Origin: a virus
DNA length: 22,155 bases
Direction: 5' to 3' (one strand)
Virus record (IMG/VR): IMGVR_UViG_3300000101_000117
Coordinates: 5,232 to 27,386 of that record
Part shown: piece after piece, positions 1-8,120 of the stretch
Numbering within the stretch: position 1 is the stretch's first letter
Layout: each line of letters starts with the position of its first letter
Position numbers and translations under genes: made by a program
Notes under the pieces: model-generated
What the model was told of the DNA's origin: nothing
The model's database searches: none
The model's input: only the letters and a program-made list of their open reading frames with translations

Positions 1-179
1 TCCCATAGCTTAATTAGGTTTGCGCTCATAATAGATTGAGTAATAGACAGCGCAAAGATACCTAATAACTTATCAAGCACTCCACTGGCAGAACTTACTG
101 TATCCGACTGCGCAGATATAAATGGCTCTTCTTCAGTGCCGTATACGCCAAAATTATAATAGAACTGGTTATACTTCAC
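1..179 (-). CDS. Partial protein at the left end, function unknown
   Basis: Only the first 59 codons are visible; the gene continues past the left edge. The start is a GTG at 179-177 that overlaps the TGA of the upstream gene as GTGA, the sort of coupling seen elsewhere in this block; no clear Shine-Dalgarno site precedes it. The peptide opens with aromatic residues (KYNQFYYNFGVYG), then an acidic stretch (TEEEP), and from about residue 33 has an amphipathic to hydrophobic segment (VLDKLLGIFALSITQSIM) that could be a helix. As the last visible gene of the adaptor unit it is probably a virion or tail component, but no family is recognised. Confidence 0.6.
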   Translation of the reverse strand, partial: MKYNQFYYNFGVYGTEEEPFISAQSDTVSSASGVLDKLLGIFALSITQSIMSANLIKLW

Positions 180-547
180 GTTAAGCTAACATCCAAATCG
201 CCAATCGAGAACCTTACAATGTCTCCATTAATGATTGTCCTGGAGCTAGTTAAAGCAGTGGATATTAATAAATTGCCGCCAGTAGCTGCATCGGAAACCC
301 CAACGTAATCTACAAGACCCCAGTTGCCCGTTGCCACATATTCAATGTTGTTATTGTTGGTTGCCGCAGAGCCAGATACTGTAAACGAACCAGTAGGGCG
401 AGAATACCCGCTTCCTGTGACCTCAGAGCCCCCATTGGTAGGATCTCCATTCCACAGAGAAACATAAACATTGCTTGGAGATGCGTAAGCAACATTATCT
501 AATACATGCTTTAAAAGGTTGGATTCTAAATATGCTGTAAAGCTCAT
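176..547 (-). CDS. Small beta-rich phage structural protein (tail or head fibre/decoration type)
   Basis: A 123-residue protein rich in Thr, Ser, Gly and Asn. A short N-terminal helix (about residues 1-20) is followed by the pattern VYVSLWNGDP, then GYSRPTGSF, then VGVSDAATGGNLL, ending in DLDVSL. This order (V-x-V-x-L-x-x-G-D-P, G-Y-x-R, W-x-x-V-x-x-x-G-x-x-D-A-x-x-G-G) is the one I know from small phage tail-fibre-like beta-sandwich proteins found near head-tail connector genes. The family assignment is from memory. Its ATG shares one base with the adaptor stop (TAATG) and GGAGAG lies about 7 bases upstream, so translation is coupled. A precise role in the virion cannot be assigned. Confidence 0.7.
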   Translation of the reverse strand: MSFTAYLESNLLKHVLDNVAYASPSNVYVSLWNGDPTNGGSEVTGSGYSRPTGSFTVSGSAATNNNNIEYVATGNWGLVDYVGVSDAATGGNLLISTALTSSRTIINGDIVRFSIGDLDVSLT

Positions 548-1203
548 TATCTGTCTCTCCAGTAATTGGCAGAACGGCTAGTGTCTAAGCCTTTAACCCG
601 CATGCCCAAGCCTGTGCCAGAATACTTTGCTGCGTCAGATTCCTGATTAAGCCTTAACACTGCCGCACTGTATAACTGAGCCCATACAGCAACTCTAGAA
701 TCTTCAGCTAAATACGGGGCTGAATGTATTAGGGCGCCATACAAGTAAACATCAGGGGCCGCCGACAAGAGCCAGTTGCTTGTAGCTTCGTCAGACAGTG
801 CGGGAATCTTCTGGAAATACACCAGCTCCGCGCTTGTGTCTGCATTTGGGCTAGGGAATACCTCAAACTGGTTTTCGATGTGACGGTAGTATCTTGGCTC
901 TCCTGCAACATTGTCTGAATTGCCACGGCGTTCGTCCATTGCCGCTGTACTCAAAAACTGAAGCGGTCTAGTGCCATTGCCAAGCATTACCAGGCGAATA
1001 GTTTCTACCCAGTCCGCTGGTCTTGTCAGGTATTGATCGTTCAATGTCGCTGTGGCCCGGTTTTCCATCTGCCAATGACGAATATCGCGGGAAATTTGAG
1101 CCTCAGCCAAAGAGATAAACGTAGGGATTGCAGTAGCCAAGTCTTGACGGTTTAAGAAATCCGCCATGCTTGACTGTAATTCTGCGTAAGTTGTTAATGC
1201 CAT
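547..1203 (-). CDS. Head-tail adaptor protein (SU10 adaptor-like)
   Basis: A 218-residue protein of the phage adaptor type: it bridges the portal dodecamer and the tail nozzle after packaging. The N-terminus TYAELQSSMADFLNRQDL, then IPTFISLAEAQISRDIR and a basic aromatic segment (HWQMENRATATL), matches the helix pattern typical of SU10-like and other podophage adaptors. The middle (WVETIRLVM, FEVFPSP, ELVYFQKIPAL) is a small beta domain and the C-terminal third is helical (APDVYLYGALIHSAPYLAED). Length is normal. The ATG at 1203 follows CTGGAG at a good distance. A TATAATCGGG promoter-like element lies 20-30 bp upstream, just beyond the stop of the 1224-residue gene, so the adaptor probably heads its own transcript with the next two genes. 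Confidence 0.85.
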   Translation of the reverse strand: MALTTYAELQSSMADFLNRQDLATAIPTFISLAEAQISRDIRHWQMENRATATLNDQYLTRPADWVETIRLVMLGNGTRPLQFLSTAAMDERRGNSDNVAGEPRYYRHIENQFEVFPSPNADTSAELVYFQKIPALSDEATSNWLLSAAPDVYLYGALIHSAPYLAEDSRVAVWAQLYSAAVLRLNQESDAAKYSGTGLGMRVKGLDTSRSANYWRDR

Positions 1204-1223
1204 TCTGTACTCCAGTATTATTT

Positions 1224-1236
1224 CCCGATTATAACA
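1224..1236 (-). promoter_or_regulatory. Extended -10 promoter-like element, TATAATCGG copy A
   Basis: On the minus strand the sequence reads TGTTATAATCGGG: a perfect -10 hexamer (1233-1228) with the TGn extension and the shared CGG downstream. No good -35 box is seen 16-18 bp upstream. It sits in the 33 bp gap between the stop of the 1224-residue gene and the adaptor ATG, leaving room for a leader with a CTGGAG ribosome-binding site. The same 9-mer occurs at 4945, 6851 and 14869. Confidence 0.6.
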
Positions 1237-4200
1237 TTAAATTGGACTTAGCAGGCCACCTAATAACCTAGCGGAATCTCTAGCTCTTTGATCTCGCTCA
1301 TCTACGAAGGTGTAATCAAGCAGACCGCCTAACCGATCTCTTATCGGAGTTGCTCCTTGCCAGTTCATTGTAGCTGCCGCGCCAGGAATGTTTGACAAAA
1401 AATCTAGACCTGAAACAACAGCATCGGCACCACCCATCCCGATTTCTGCAACCGTAGGCAATAACTGCGAGCGTCTATATTCAGATAACTCAGGAGAAGC
1501 CTTTCCCCAAGATCCTCCAGGCATAGTTGCAAGCCTATCCTGCTCTGCCATCAATAGGCCAAACTTCTGATCGTCTGCTGCCTTGGCTCTTCGGTTAATG
1601 TCGCCGTACTCTTGAATCATGCTGCCAAATGACTGCTCATCGATAACAGGCGCTTCAGTGTATTCTTCAGCTTGAGAATTTTGCGGCAATGCCAGCGCCC
1701 CTAAGACACCAGCTCCAGCTACCGAAGCCATAAAGTTGTTACTTCCCTGATCGTCTATATTAAATTGAGCTTTAGGGCTTCTTACCTGCTCTGGCTTCAA
1801 GCTGACAATCTCTCTGCCGTTGCGAACCAAAACATCAGCACCACCAGCGCGATAGATTCTGTTCTTAGCATCCCTAGACAATGGCGATGCGGTTAAATCT
1901 CCATAACGCAAAAATTGATCAACTTTCTCATCGAACCATCCTTGTTTATGCTCTGGTAGTTCGCTGTATTTTACTTTAAAAGCATCTTCAAGCTCACTGA
2001 GAAATTGCTGTTCCATCTCTGGGGTAGGCGTATCTCCGCCAATTACAAAAGCCTTGTCTCCCCTTGTAACTGTTTCATACTGCTCTAAGGACTTATCTCT
2101 GTATCGTTGCATTTGATCCAAATAGCGATCACTTTCACGCTTGGTAGGATAATTGTACATTCCTGAGACAGCGTTTTCATTTGCAGCCGCAGCCGCATTC
2201 AAGTCATAGCCTTGCAAGCCTGGCTCTCCTACATGCTGAAGTATAGACGGGCTATATCCTTGATCAATTGCACTTTGAGGCAAGTCAGCTTGCTCTGCTT
2301 CAGCTAATAACTTTTGAAGCCACTTATTACCCTTATCAGTAAATGCAGTAAGTGGAGCCGCATCAGCATCTTCACTACCAAGCACTCCCGCGCCAAGCAA
2401 TCCAGCAGTAGCTACAGGGGCAGCCTGGCGTATGACTGCGCTGCCATAGACTGGATGTTTTTTGCCTCGAACATCAATCTCGCCAATCTGCTCACCTAGC
2501 TCTACAGACCCTTTCCTGGTTGGGCGAAGTCTTGGTTCAGATGCAGATTTCTCATACCTGGCCAAGTCAACTCCATCAGGGAATTGCGCATCAACCGTGT
2601 AATAGTGATTTTTACCATCCTGAACCGAAACAATAGGGAAGTTGCCTGCCGGTTCTGGGTCATAACCCTCTGGAACTTGGCTCCATTTCCATCCTGCTTT
2701 TTTCTTAAAAAGGTTGGTCTTAATTTTTCGCCCTTCATTTGGTGGAGTGCCAGAGCGCTGCTCACCCGCAACTTGAAACTTTGGCTTACCGTCTGGGCCA
2801 ACAGATATGTTAGCAGACGCAGGGTATTGACCAGTTATGTCCACAGGGCCATTCTCACCCATCTCTAAGTATCGACCGCCAGGCTGTTGCTCAAACTCAC
2901 TTAAAAAAGGCTTAAAGTCTTTGCTGTTAGGGTCAAACATTCTTTGAGGCGCAGGGAATACATTTCGCAACAATCCAGAAGGAGAAGCTAGGGCTTTAGA
3001 TTGTAAATCAAGGGCAGTGCCGTAGTCGTCAACCATGTTAGGCGAGACAGGCGTTGCGGGAGCGTCATCCAAGGACATTAAAGAGATGTCAGGCTGGCCT
3101 TCATTGAACTTTCTATAGGTCAGCATGTTCCAATCATCAGGAGCTTCTGCGGGGTCAAACTTAACGCGAGCAGCCTCTTTAAATCCCATCTGGGCGTAGA
3201 GGTCAGGAAGCACTGTATCAAACGCATCGAGCTTCTTACCGCCCTGCTCAATACCATGCATGATCAAGTGAGGGCCGACACCTTCATACTTGCCAGCAGA
3301 GAAAGCCGAAACAATGTCTCCGTCTGGCTTTAGGGCGTACCCGGTGCTGCCATCTTCTGACAAGAAGAGGCGCATGCCTTTGTATTCATCGACATCGTAG
3401 GCGGTTACAGAGGAGCCATACTTGCTGGCGTCTTTGCCCTCCATAAGTTTTTCACGAAATAACCTGGCGCCAGTTTCATCAGATGCGAACTCAATTATGT
3501 CTGGGCTATCGACTCCGATCTTGCTCGTTTCGCCAGCATACTCTCTAGGGAAGGTATACCGTGAAATTCCTTTAACTCCCTCTCGACCTCCAATCTCGAT
3601 TGCTCCTGAGATGGGGCTGGAGTCAAAGACGTTTTCTCCAACGGAGTTGATCTGGTTTCTGAACTCATCGTACATTCTCGCTGTGGCTTCTTGGTCAGGC
3701 TTAACAAAAGTTTGTCCGCCCTGGCCAGGCAGTATAGCAGAATCCATTGGCTGTTTGGCAGCAGCGCTGTCTAATAAAGACGTATAATCGTCACCAATTT
3801 TTCTCGCTGCATTTAGCGTACCAGATACTACACCAGCATCAGAGTCTGAGCTGTAGAGTGAAGATGCACCCACCAAAGCAGTCGCAATACCTGGAATAGC
3901 TGCGCTCTTAAACTTAACTCCAGCATCTGAAAGAGCGTTTAATTTAGCCCTATCCAATATGCCAGATGGGTTAGCCTGCTTAATCCAGTAATCAACATAA
4001 CGGTCGGGAAGTCTTGTGCCATCGTTTTTAAAAAATATGTCGTCTGGGGACGTTAACTGGCGAGCAGTTAAAGGCTCACTTAAAATACCCTTTCCTTCAC
4101 CATACATGCCAAACGGATAATTTAAACTGGAATTTGGAGCCATTCCTTTATCTACATCTATCTCAGCTATTGCTGGCAGAGTGTTATTAGGAACGTCTAT

Positions 4201-4911
4201 AAGGTCAGGGTTGGTCAATGCCACTCGCGCATTGCCAATGGAAAGGCCGCCTTCATTTTTAAGCTTGTCTAACTTTAGCTGCACTGCTTTTCTGGTATCA
4301 GCAGGCAAATTGTAAAAAGCCTCCATAGACTGTGAGTCAGTGGCGCCACGCCAGCCAGGAATTGCGTCTTTTAAAATAACATCTTGCTGCTTTAGGGTGC
4401 TTTTGGGAGCGTTGACTACATTCCACCGTAGCATTGTCGTCATAAGGTGTTTATCGAAGTCCACCCCTTGCGGCCCAAGTAATCTAGGCAGCATTATTGG
4501 ATTTTTACCAGTTTGCTCTTTTAGAACTTTTGCCTGGTTCATCATTCTAGAAACTACTGACTTACCACTAGACCAAACTTGATCGTTGTGGAACATGAAA
4601 TTACTGCCAGTGTTTAGGTCTATAGGCGAGGACAATGCTTTGTTGCCAATACCCTCAAGCCTGCGGTTAGCAATTGCTCTATCCGACTCGCCTAGGACGT
4701 AGCCTCGCCCTTCAAAGTCAGAAAGATTAACAACAGGGTATTCAATTGGATCAACCACTACCTGATTTGGACGCATCCAATCTTCAAGTATTTTATCCGG
4801 GTCTTTTGATGTGGCGTTAGAGTAGTCTCGTAGACGGCCAGTTTGCTCCATCTTTGGGTTGTCAAGCAGCTCTGAAAGCAAGCCAACAACGGTTTTGATT
4901 CTTCCAGCCAT
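1237..4911 (-). CDS. 1224-residue multidomain virion-type protein with a GNAT-like segment
   Basis: A very large protein between TerL and the adaptor, the place where podophages keep ejected internal proteins. Four blocks can be seen. Residues about 1-330 include FMFHNDQVW, GWRGATDSQ and LPDRYVDYWIKQ. Residues about 500-605 have a GNAT-like pattern: GYALKPDGDIVSAFS, a Gly-rich helix start, FDTVLPDLYAQMGF. Residues about 650-825 include KTNLFKKKAGWKWSQVPEGY and HPVYGSAVIR. Residues about 860-1055 end in VSLKPEQVRSPKAQFN, a C-terminal pattern I associate with phage polyvalent proteins. Three Ala/Gly-rich hydrophobic segments (about 335-360, 827-853, 1058-1082) separate or follow these blocks, each followed by a small acidic patch (SDSDAG, SEDADAAP, QAEE). 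I infer an internal, possibly ejected, protein with enzymatic modules; no activity is proven. The ATG at 4911 follows promoter copy B. Confidence 0.75.
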   Translation of the reverse strand: MAGRIKTVVGLLSELLDNPKMEQTGRLRDYSNATSKDPDKILEDWMRPNQVVVDPIEYPVVNLSDFEGRGYVLGESDRAIANRRLEGIGNKALSSPIDLNTGSNFMFHNDQVWSSGKSVVSRMMNQAKVLKEQTGKNPIMLPRLLGPQGVDFDKHLMTTMLRWNVVNAPKSTLKQQDVILKDAIPGWRGATDSQSMEAFYNLPADTRKAVQLKLDKLKNEGGLSIGNARVALTNPDLIDVPNNTLPAIAEIDVDKGMAPNSSLNYPFGMYGEGKGILSEPLTARQLTSPDDIFFKNDGTRLPDRYVDYWIKQANPSGILDRAKLNALSDAGVKFKSAAIPGIATALVGASSLYSSDSDAGVVSGTLNAARKIGDDYTSLLDSAAAKQPMDSAILPGQGGQTFVKPDQEATARMYDEFRNQINSVGENVFDSSPISGAIEIGGREGVKGISRYTFPREYAGETSKIGVDSPDIIEFASDETGARLFREKLMEGKDASKYGSSVTAYDVDEYKGMRLFLSEDGSTGYALKPDGDIVSAFSAGKYEGVGPHLIMHGIEQGGKKLDAFDTVLPDLYAQMGFKEAARVKFDPAEAPDDWNMLTYRKFNEGQPDISLMSLDDAPATPVSPNMVDDYGTALDLQSKALASPSGLLRNVFPAPQRMFDPNSKDFKPFLSEFEQQPGGRYLEMGENGPVDITGQYPASANISVGPDGKPKFQVAGEQRSGTPPNEGRKIKTNLFKKKAGWKWSQVPEGYDPEPAGNFPIVSVQDGKNHYYTVDAQFPDGVDLARYEKSASEPRLRPTRKGSVELGEQIGEIDVRGKKHPVYGSAVIRQAAPVATAGLLGAGVLGSEDADAAPLTAFTDKGNKWLQKLLAEAEQADLPQSAIDQGYSPSILQHVGEPGLQGYDLNAAAAANENAVSGMYNYPTKRESDRYLDQMQRYRDKSLEQYETVTRGDKAFVIGGDTPTPEMEQQFLSELEDAFKVKYSELPEHKQGWFDEKVDQFLRYGDLTASPLSRDAKNRIYRAGGADVLVRNGREIVSLKPEQVRSPKAQFNIDDQGSNNFMASVAGAGVLGALALPQNSQAEEYTEAPVIDEQSFGSMIQEYGDINRRAKAADDQKFGLLMAEQDRLATMPGGSWGKASPELSEYRRSQLLPTVAEIGMGGADAVVSGLDFLSNIPGAAATMNWQGATPIRDRLGGLLDYTFVDERDQRARDSARLLGGLLSPI

Positions 4912-4939
4912 ACCCTAAATCTCAATGTAATTTATAGAT

Positions 4940-4953
4940 GGCCGATTATATCA
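4940..4953 (-). promoter_or_regulatory. Extended -10 promoter-like element, TATAATCGG copy B
   Basis: Minus strand TGATATAATCGGCC: perfect -10 (4950-4945) with a TGn extension. It lies in the 46 bp gap between the TerL stop (4958) and the ATG at 4911. No convincing -35 is present. It would separate expression of the 1224-residue protein from the terminase genes. Confidence 0.6.
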
Positions 4954-4957
4954 CAAA

Positions 4958-6244
4958 TCAGACAATTCCCTGAAGGTTCCTGCGGATGGGTTCGCCCCAA
5001 TTTGTCGCTGGCCTGTAACCAACTGACAGGTATCTGAACGCATCAGCGCAGTGACTGGTCCAGTCGTGCAATGGACGCCCACGCCACACCATGTTCTTGT
5101 CGTCATAGTCTCGGCGGTACTGTCGCAAAGCATCGATGCCTCGCTCGCACTTAACAATATCGAACCAGCACTTGTGCAGCATGGTCCTGGAAGCCTGGAT
5201 GCCGTCATCTACTCCAAGCTGCGGGGCAATAACAATGGGCGTCACCCTTAAAGCCTCTAATGTCTCTAGCCTGGACTTGCCGGTGCCGAGCTCCCTTACC
5301 CTGACATCATGCGGAAGGATGTGACTTTCGTAGTGGTAGCCTTTATCAGCCAAAACCTTGGCGTAATGGTCCAGACCGACACCGCTGCACTCATAGTAGT
5401 CTATAAGGCGCACCTCCTGCCCCACAAACTGCGCAAACCAAATAGAGGTGCTATCGCCTACCCCAAGATCCCAAGCCGTTACAACGCCAACAGCGCGGTC
5501 GTATGGCACCACCCCAAGCCTACCCTCCTCGTTAGCCAGGCGCATCTCTGTTGCGTAGTACGCACCATCAGCATGGATTAGCATTTCGCCTTCCCAGATG
5601 TGGTCATACATGTCAGGGCGTAGCTTCTTGTCCTCTAGGCGCTCACGGTTAAGGACATCAGGGAAGTAAGGGTTGTCTTGCCAGTTGATAGTCGCAATCT
5701 TCATATCTTCTGGAGGGTTCAATCTAAACCGGCGGTGAGTCGCTGATTGCTTTGTCTCCGGGTTCCATGTCACCCATATCTCAGAGCCATCCTCTCGGAC
5801 CGTAGGAATAAGCTTTAGCCAGGCGGACTCAGACACTCCCTCGGCCTCGTCTACCCAGGCCAGGATAACCCTAGCCTTTGACTTGATTGAATCTAGGTTG
5901 CGCCTTAGACCGGCAAAGACGTAGTTGATACGCCCATCTTTAGACCTAACAAACTTCTCACCTATCTCGTAATAGGCGGACAGCCAGTCAACGCTGCGAA
6001 TAGCGGATTTGATTTCTTCCAGGGATGATTCATCAAGGGAGTTGAGGTGCTCGCGGGCGCATAGGATCTGCCCACTCTGTCCAGACATTCCCCACTTGTA
6101 TCCGACAACAGCAGTCATCAATGCAAAGGATCTAGTCTTACCTGACCCTCGACCACCATAAGCCACACGATACCTAGCCTCACCCTCGAATATAGAAACA
6201 ATCTTAGGCGGGAGCCTGATCTCTGCTTTAGTGGGTTTGGCCAT
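4958..6244 (-). CDS. terL: Terminase large subunit
   Basis: The ATP-driven DNA packaging motor and headful nuclease, acting at the portal vertex. Numbered from the ATG at 6244 (428 residues), a Walker A motif GGRGSGKT lies at about 30-37 and a Walker B VILAWVDEAE at about 130. The C-terminal RNase H-like nuclease shows AWDLGVGDSTSIWF (first Asp), LPHDVRVRELGTGKSR and SHCADAFRYL (last Asp). The order and the GTGKSR segment fit the Terminase_3 / Sf6-like group. Length is normal. A TTG two codons upstream (6250) is possible, but the ATG is preferred. The start overlaps the end of TerS by 17 bp, so the two are co-translated. Confidence 0.95.
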   Translation of the reverse strand: MAKPTKAEIRLPPKIVSIFEGEARYRVAYGGRGSGKTRSFALMTAVVGYKWGMSGQSGQILCAREHLNSLDESSLEEIKSAIRSVDWLSAYYEIGEKFVRSKDGRINYVFAGLRRNLDSIKSKARVILAWVDEAEGVSESAWLKLIPTVREDGSEIWVTWNPETKQSATHRRFRLNPPEDMKIATINWQDNPYFPDVLNRERLEDKKLRPDMYDHIWEGEMLIHADGAYYATEMRLANEEGRLGVVPYDRAVGVVTAWDLGVGDSTSIWFAQFVGQEVRLIDYYECSGVGLDHYAKVLADKGYHYESHILPHDVRVRELGTGKSRLETLEALRVTPIVIAPQLGVDDGIQASRTMLHKCWFDIVKCERGIDALRQYRRDYDDKNMVWRGRPLHDWTSHCADAFRYLSVGYRPATNWGEPIRRNLQGIV

Positions 6245-6665
6245 GATCAAACTCAGGGAAAGGCTCTGCTACTAGCGTGATAATAGTAGGCTGGAATGAG
6301 TCATCAGAGGACGTTACATCCAACTGCTGCTTGTCTCCATACTTTTTAGGGGCCATCCTAGCAACCTTCCACTTGCGTGAGTCGATGCGTAGCTTAGCCT
6401 TGTTAATAGCGTTACTGTCTACGTCATCACCCAGCTCATCGGCTATATCTACGATCTCATCTGCGTAAAAGTCAGCCTGACAGTCTCTAGCTCTCGCGTA
6501 CTGCTCCGAAAACTCTTTCTTGTCTGTCTCTGTAAGCCACTTCATCAACGTGGATAGACTAGGCATCTGGTCTGATCGGCATATCTGCCTGGCGCTCTCT
6601 CCCATTGATAGCCTGTAACAAATGCTGTCACCTAGATCAGAGGTGAATATAGATGGCCTGCTCAT
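6228..6665 (-). CDS. terS: Terminase small subunit (Sf6-type)
   Basis: The DNA-recognition subunit of the packaging motor, 145 residues. An N-terminal helix-turn-helix (about residues 8-45: ICYRLSMGESARQICRS, then PSLSTLMKWL) is followed by an acidic oligomerisation helix region (YADEIVDIADE) and the pattern AKLRIDSRKWKVARMAPKKYGDK, which is typical of Sf6-gp1-like small terminases. The ATG at 6665 overlaps the TGA of the preceding gene (ATGA); an ATG four codons earlier is possible, but the overlap favours 6665. The tail (about 118-145) is acidic then His-containing and extends into the terL start. Confidence 0.9.
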   Translation of the reverse strand: MSRPSIFTSDLGDSICYRLSMGESARQICRSDQMPSLSTLMKWLTETDKKEFSEQYARARDCQADFYADEIVDIADELGDDVDSNAINKAKLRIDSRKWKVARMAPKKYGDKQQLDVTSSDDSFQPTIITLVAEPFPEFDHGQTH

Positions 6666-6844
6666 ATCTTTTCGCATATGCAGTTTACTTCATAGCATCT
6701 ACAGGAGGAGTCTAGCCGTTCCCAGGCTAAATAAATTACCTCTTCCATCAGATGTTTATCCTTGTCAGTCAAAGCCAAGGCAAAGTCGTTTACCAACTCT
6801 ACGTCAGCCTCGTGTATGTCTTCGTCTATCGTTATCCTTATCAT
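6662..6844 (-). CDS. 60-residue acidic protein upstream of terS, unknown
   Basis: No family is recognised. The protein is short and acidic (IDEDIHEADVEL in the N-terminal third), probably helical in the middle (ALTDKDKHLMEEVIYLAWERL), with four Cys near the C-terminus (SSCRCYEVNCICEKI) arranged C-x-C and C-x-C, a possible metal site. Its ATG at 6844 is only 6 bases downstream of a TATAATCGG element and has no separate ribosome-binding site, so its mRNA may be leaderless. The stop overlaps the terS start (ATGA), which makes it the first gene of a terS-terL unit. Confidence 0.65.
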   Translation of the reverse strand: MIRITIDEDIHEADVELVNDFALALTDKDKHLMEEVIYLAWERLDSSCRCYEVNCICEKI

Positions 6845-6858
6845 AGCCCGATTATACC
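6845..6858 (-). promoter_or_regulatory. Promoter-like element, TATAATCGG copy C, abutting a start codon
   Basis: Minus strand GGTATAATCGGGCT directly followed by ATG (6844). The -10 hexamer is at 6856-6851. It lacks the TGn extension (GGG instead) and a good -35. Normal spacing puts the transcription start at or within 1-2 bases of the ATG. It is nearly identical to copy D at 14867-14880, which also abuts an ATG. Confidence 0.55.
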
Positions 6859-6861
6859 CTA

Positions 6862-7068
6862 TTACTGGTCTTCCTCGATAGTTTCAGTCCATTCTATCTC
6901 AGTAGGTGACGATAGGTGGCATATGTCGCAAACTCCGTAAGCTGTTTCTTCTCGCTCGCACAGCCAATACTTCATCTCTTGGCCACAATCACAGTAAACC
7001 TTCTTGAGAAGCATAGCAGTTTTGCTGCTATCTTTTTGCTGACCGACTAAATTGATCACCTTGTTCAT
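6862..7068 (-). CDS. Small zinc-ribbon-like protein
   Basis: A 68-residue protein with six Cys; KKVYCDCGQEM (about residues 22-32), a lone Cys in YWLC and GVCDICHLSS (about 46-55) resemble a C-x-C...C-x2-C metal-binding ribbon. The last 15 residues are acidic (EIEWTETIEEDQ). The ATG at 7068 has a good AGGAAG 5-6 bases upstream. It lies 12 bp after the DUF3310-like gene and ends 17 bp before the next start, among the small accessory genes. Role unknown; such proteins in phages may bind nucleic acid or host proteins, but nothing here shows this. Confidence 0.65.
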   Translation of the reverse strand: MNKVINLVGQQKDSSKTAMLLKKVYCDCGQEMKYWLCEREETAYGVCDICHLSSPTEIEWTETIEEDQ

Positions 7069-7080
7069 AAGCTCTTCCTT

Positions 7081-7311
7081 TTAACTTTCATCAAACACTA
7101 CTTCCTGCAAAAGCTTAGCTAAGTACCACTGAGCCTTCTGCAAGTCCTCTACTGGCTTGTCAGGGTGCTTTGTCTCATACCGCCAAAGGTACTTCATGCA
7201 GTTACCCTTTAGGTAGCCTTTAAATGCATCGCTAGACATAGACTCCTGGATTGCATCTATGCATTCTATGCTGCCAGTTTTATAATGATCCGGGTTTATT
7301 GCATCACTCAT
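7081..7311 (-). CDS. DUF3310 protein (T7 gp1.7-like nucleotide kinase family)
   Basis: A 76-residue protein with the full DUF3310 signature: NPDHYKTGSIECIDAI at the N-terminus, GYLKGNCMKYLWRYETKHPDKP in two adjoining parts in the middle, then EDLQKAQWYLAKLL. The family includes a domain of T7 gp1.7, reported to act as a nucleotide kinase; whether this short version is active cannot be told. Its ATG overlaps the stop of the metallophosphoesterase gene (ATGA). Length is typical of stand-alone DUF3310 proteins in phages. Confidence 0.9.
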   Translation of the reverse strand: MSDAINPDHYKTGSIECIDAIQESMSSDAFKGYLKGNCMKYLWRYETKHPDKPVEDLQKAQWYLAKLLQEVVFDES

Positions 7312-8081
7312 TTGCCTTCGTACTCCGATTTTAAGTAGGGCAAACTAATAGGCATCTCATCAAACTGCCCGTGTTCGTCTACCTCGTTAAACATCCAAAT
7401 GCCCCTCCAGCTATTGTTTGTCTGAGGGTTCAAATAATCTTGATCTTCAGTATAGAATATCCCGGCAAACACGCCAGTCATTCGCTTACCGTCAGCCCTC
7501 TTAGCAAATGCAATCTGCCTGTCCTGAACATGGCCCATACATGTACTCATATGTAGCTTGTTCAGCATAAGCTGCGCAGATGATACAGGACGCCCCATTA
7601 CACCTGAGCAGTGGTAATGAGAGTAGCAAATTCCATCGATTACAACAGGCTCTAAGAATCCATAAACCTCCCAGCCCATTTCCTCAAGCATCAGATCCTG
7701 GAATCCTATCAACCCCTCTAGCTTAGGGTCATCGTTAATAGCTCTCGCTATACGGTTCTCGTGATTACCAAGAGTAAACACCATGCGAGGGTTCCAGCGC
7801 TTGTCTTTGTTTCTAACAAGCCTTTGGCGCTCCTCGATGATAGGCTCCAGGAAGATCCTCATAGCGTTGATACCAGAGTTTACATCGTCAACGTAGCGCC
7901 TGCCCTCAAAAAGCTTTTTTCCGACATCAAAGCTTGAAAGGCTGGGCATGTCCCAGTGGTCCCCTGCGTGAACAATAACGTCAGGCTTCTTTTCTGCTGC
8001 ATACAAACCAGCCCAGCGAAGATGTTCAAAGTCTTGGCCGGGCTTGCACTGCGTGTCTGGGATGATTAAATGTCTTGCCAT
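7308..8081 (-). CDS. Calcineurin-like metallophosphoesterase
   Basis: A 257-residue phosphoesterase. Motifs in order: PDTQCKPG at about 8-15 (the family DxH position carries Gln, D-T-Q), VHAGDHWDMPSLSSFD at about 37-52 (GDxxD), FTLGNHENR at about 110 (GNHE), SHYH at about 165 and MGHVQD at about 193 (the GHxx position). The D-x-Q variant together with DMPSLSSFD and EGRRYVDDV is the pattern I know from phage members of this family. The substrate is unknown. The ATG at 8081 with GGAG 5 bases upstream is chosen over an in-frame GTG at 8120. It ends in a 4-base overlap with the DUF3310 gene. Confidence 0.85.
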   Translation of the reverse strand: MARHLIIPDTQCKPGQDFEHLRWAGLYAAEKKPDVIVHAGDHWDMPSLSSFDVGKKLFEGRRYVDDVNSGINAMRIFLEPIIEERQRLVRNKDKRWNPRMVFTLGNHENRIARAINDDPKLEGLIGFQDLMLEEMGWEVYGFLEPVVIDGICYSHYHCSGVMGRPVSSAQLMLNKLHMSTCMGHVQDRQIAFAKRADGKRMTGVFAGIFYTEDQDYLNPQTNNSWRGIWMFNEVDEHGQFDEMPISLPYLKSEYEGK

Positions 8082-8120
8082 AACAACTCCAACTTGCTGT
8101 ATATGGAAACAGTATACCAC

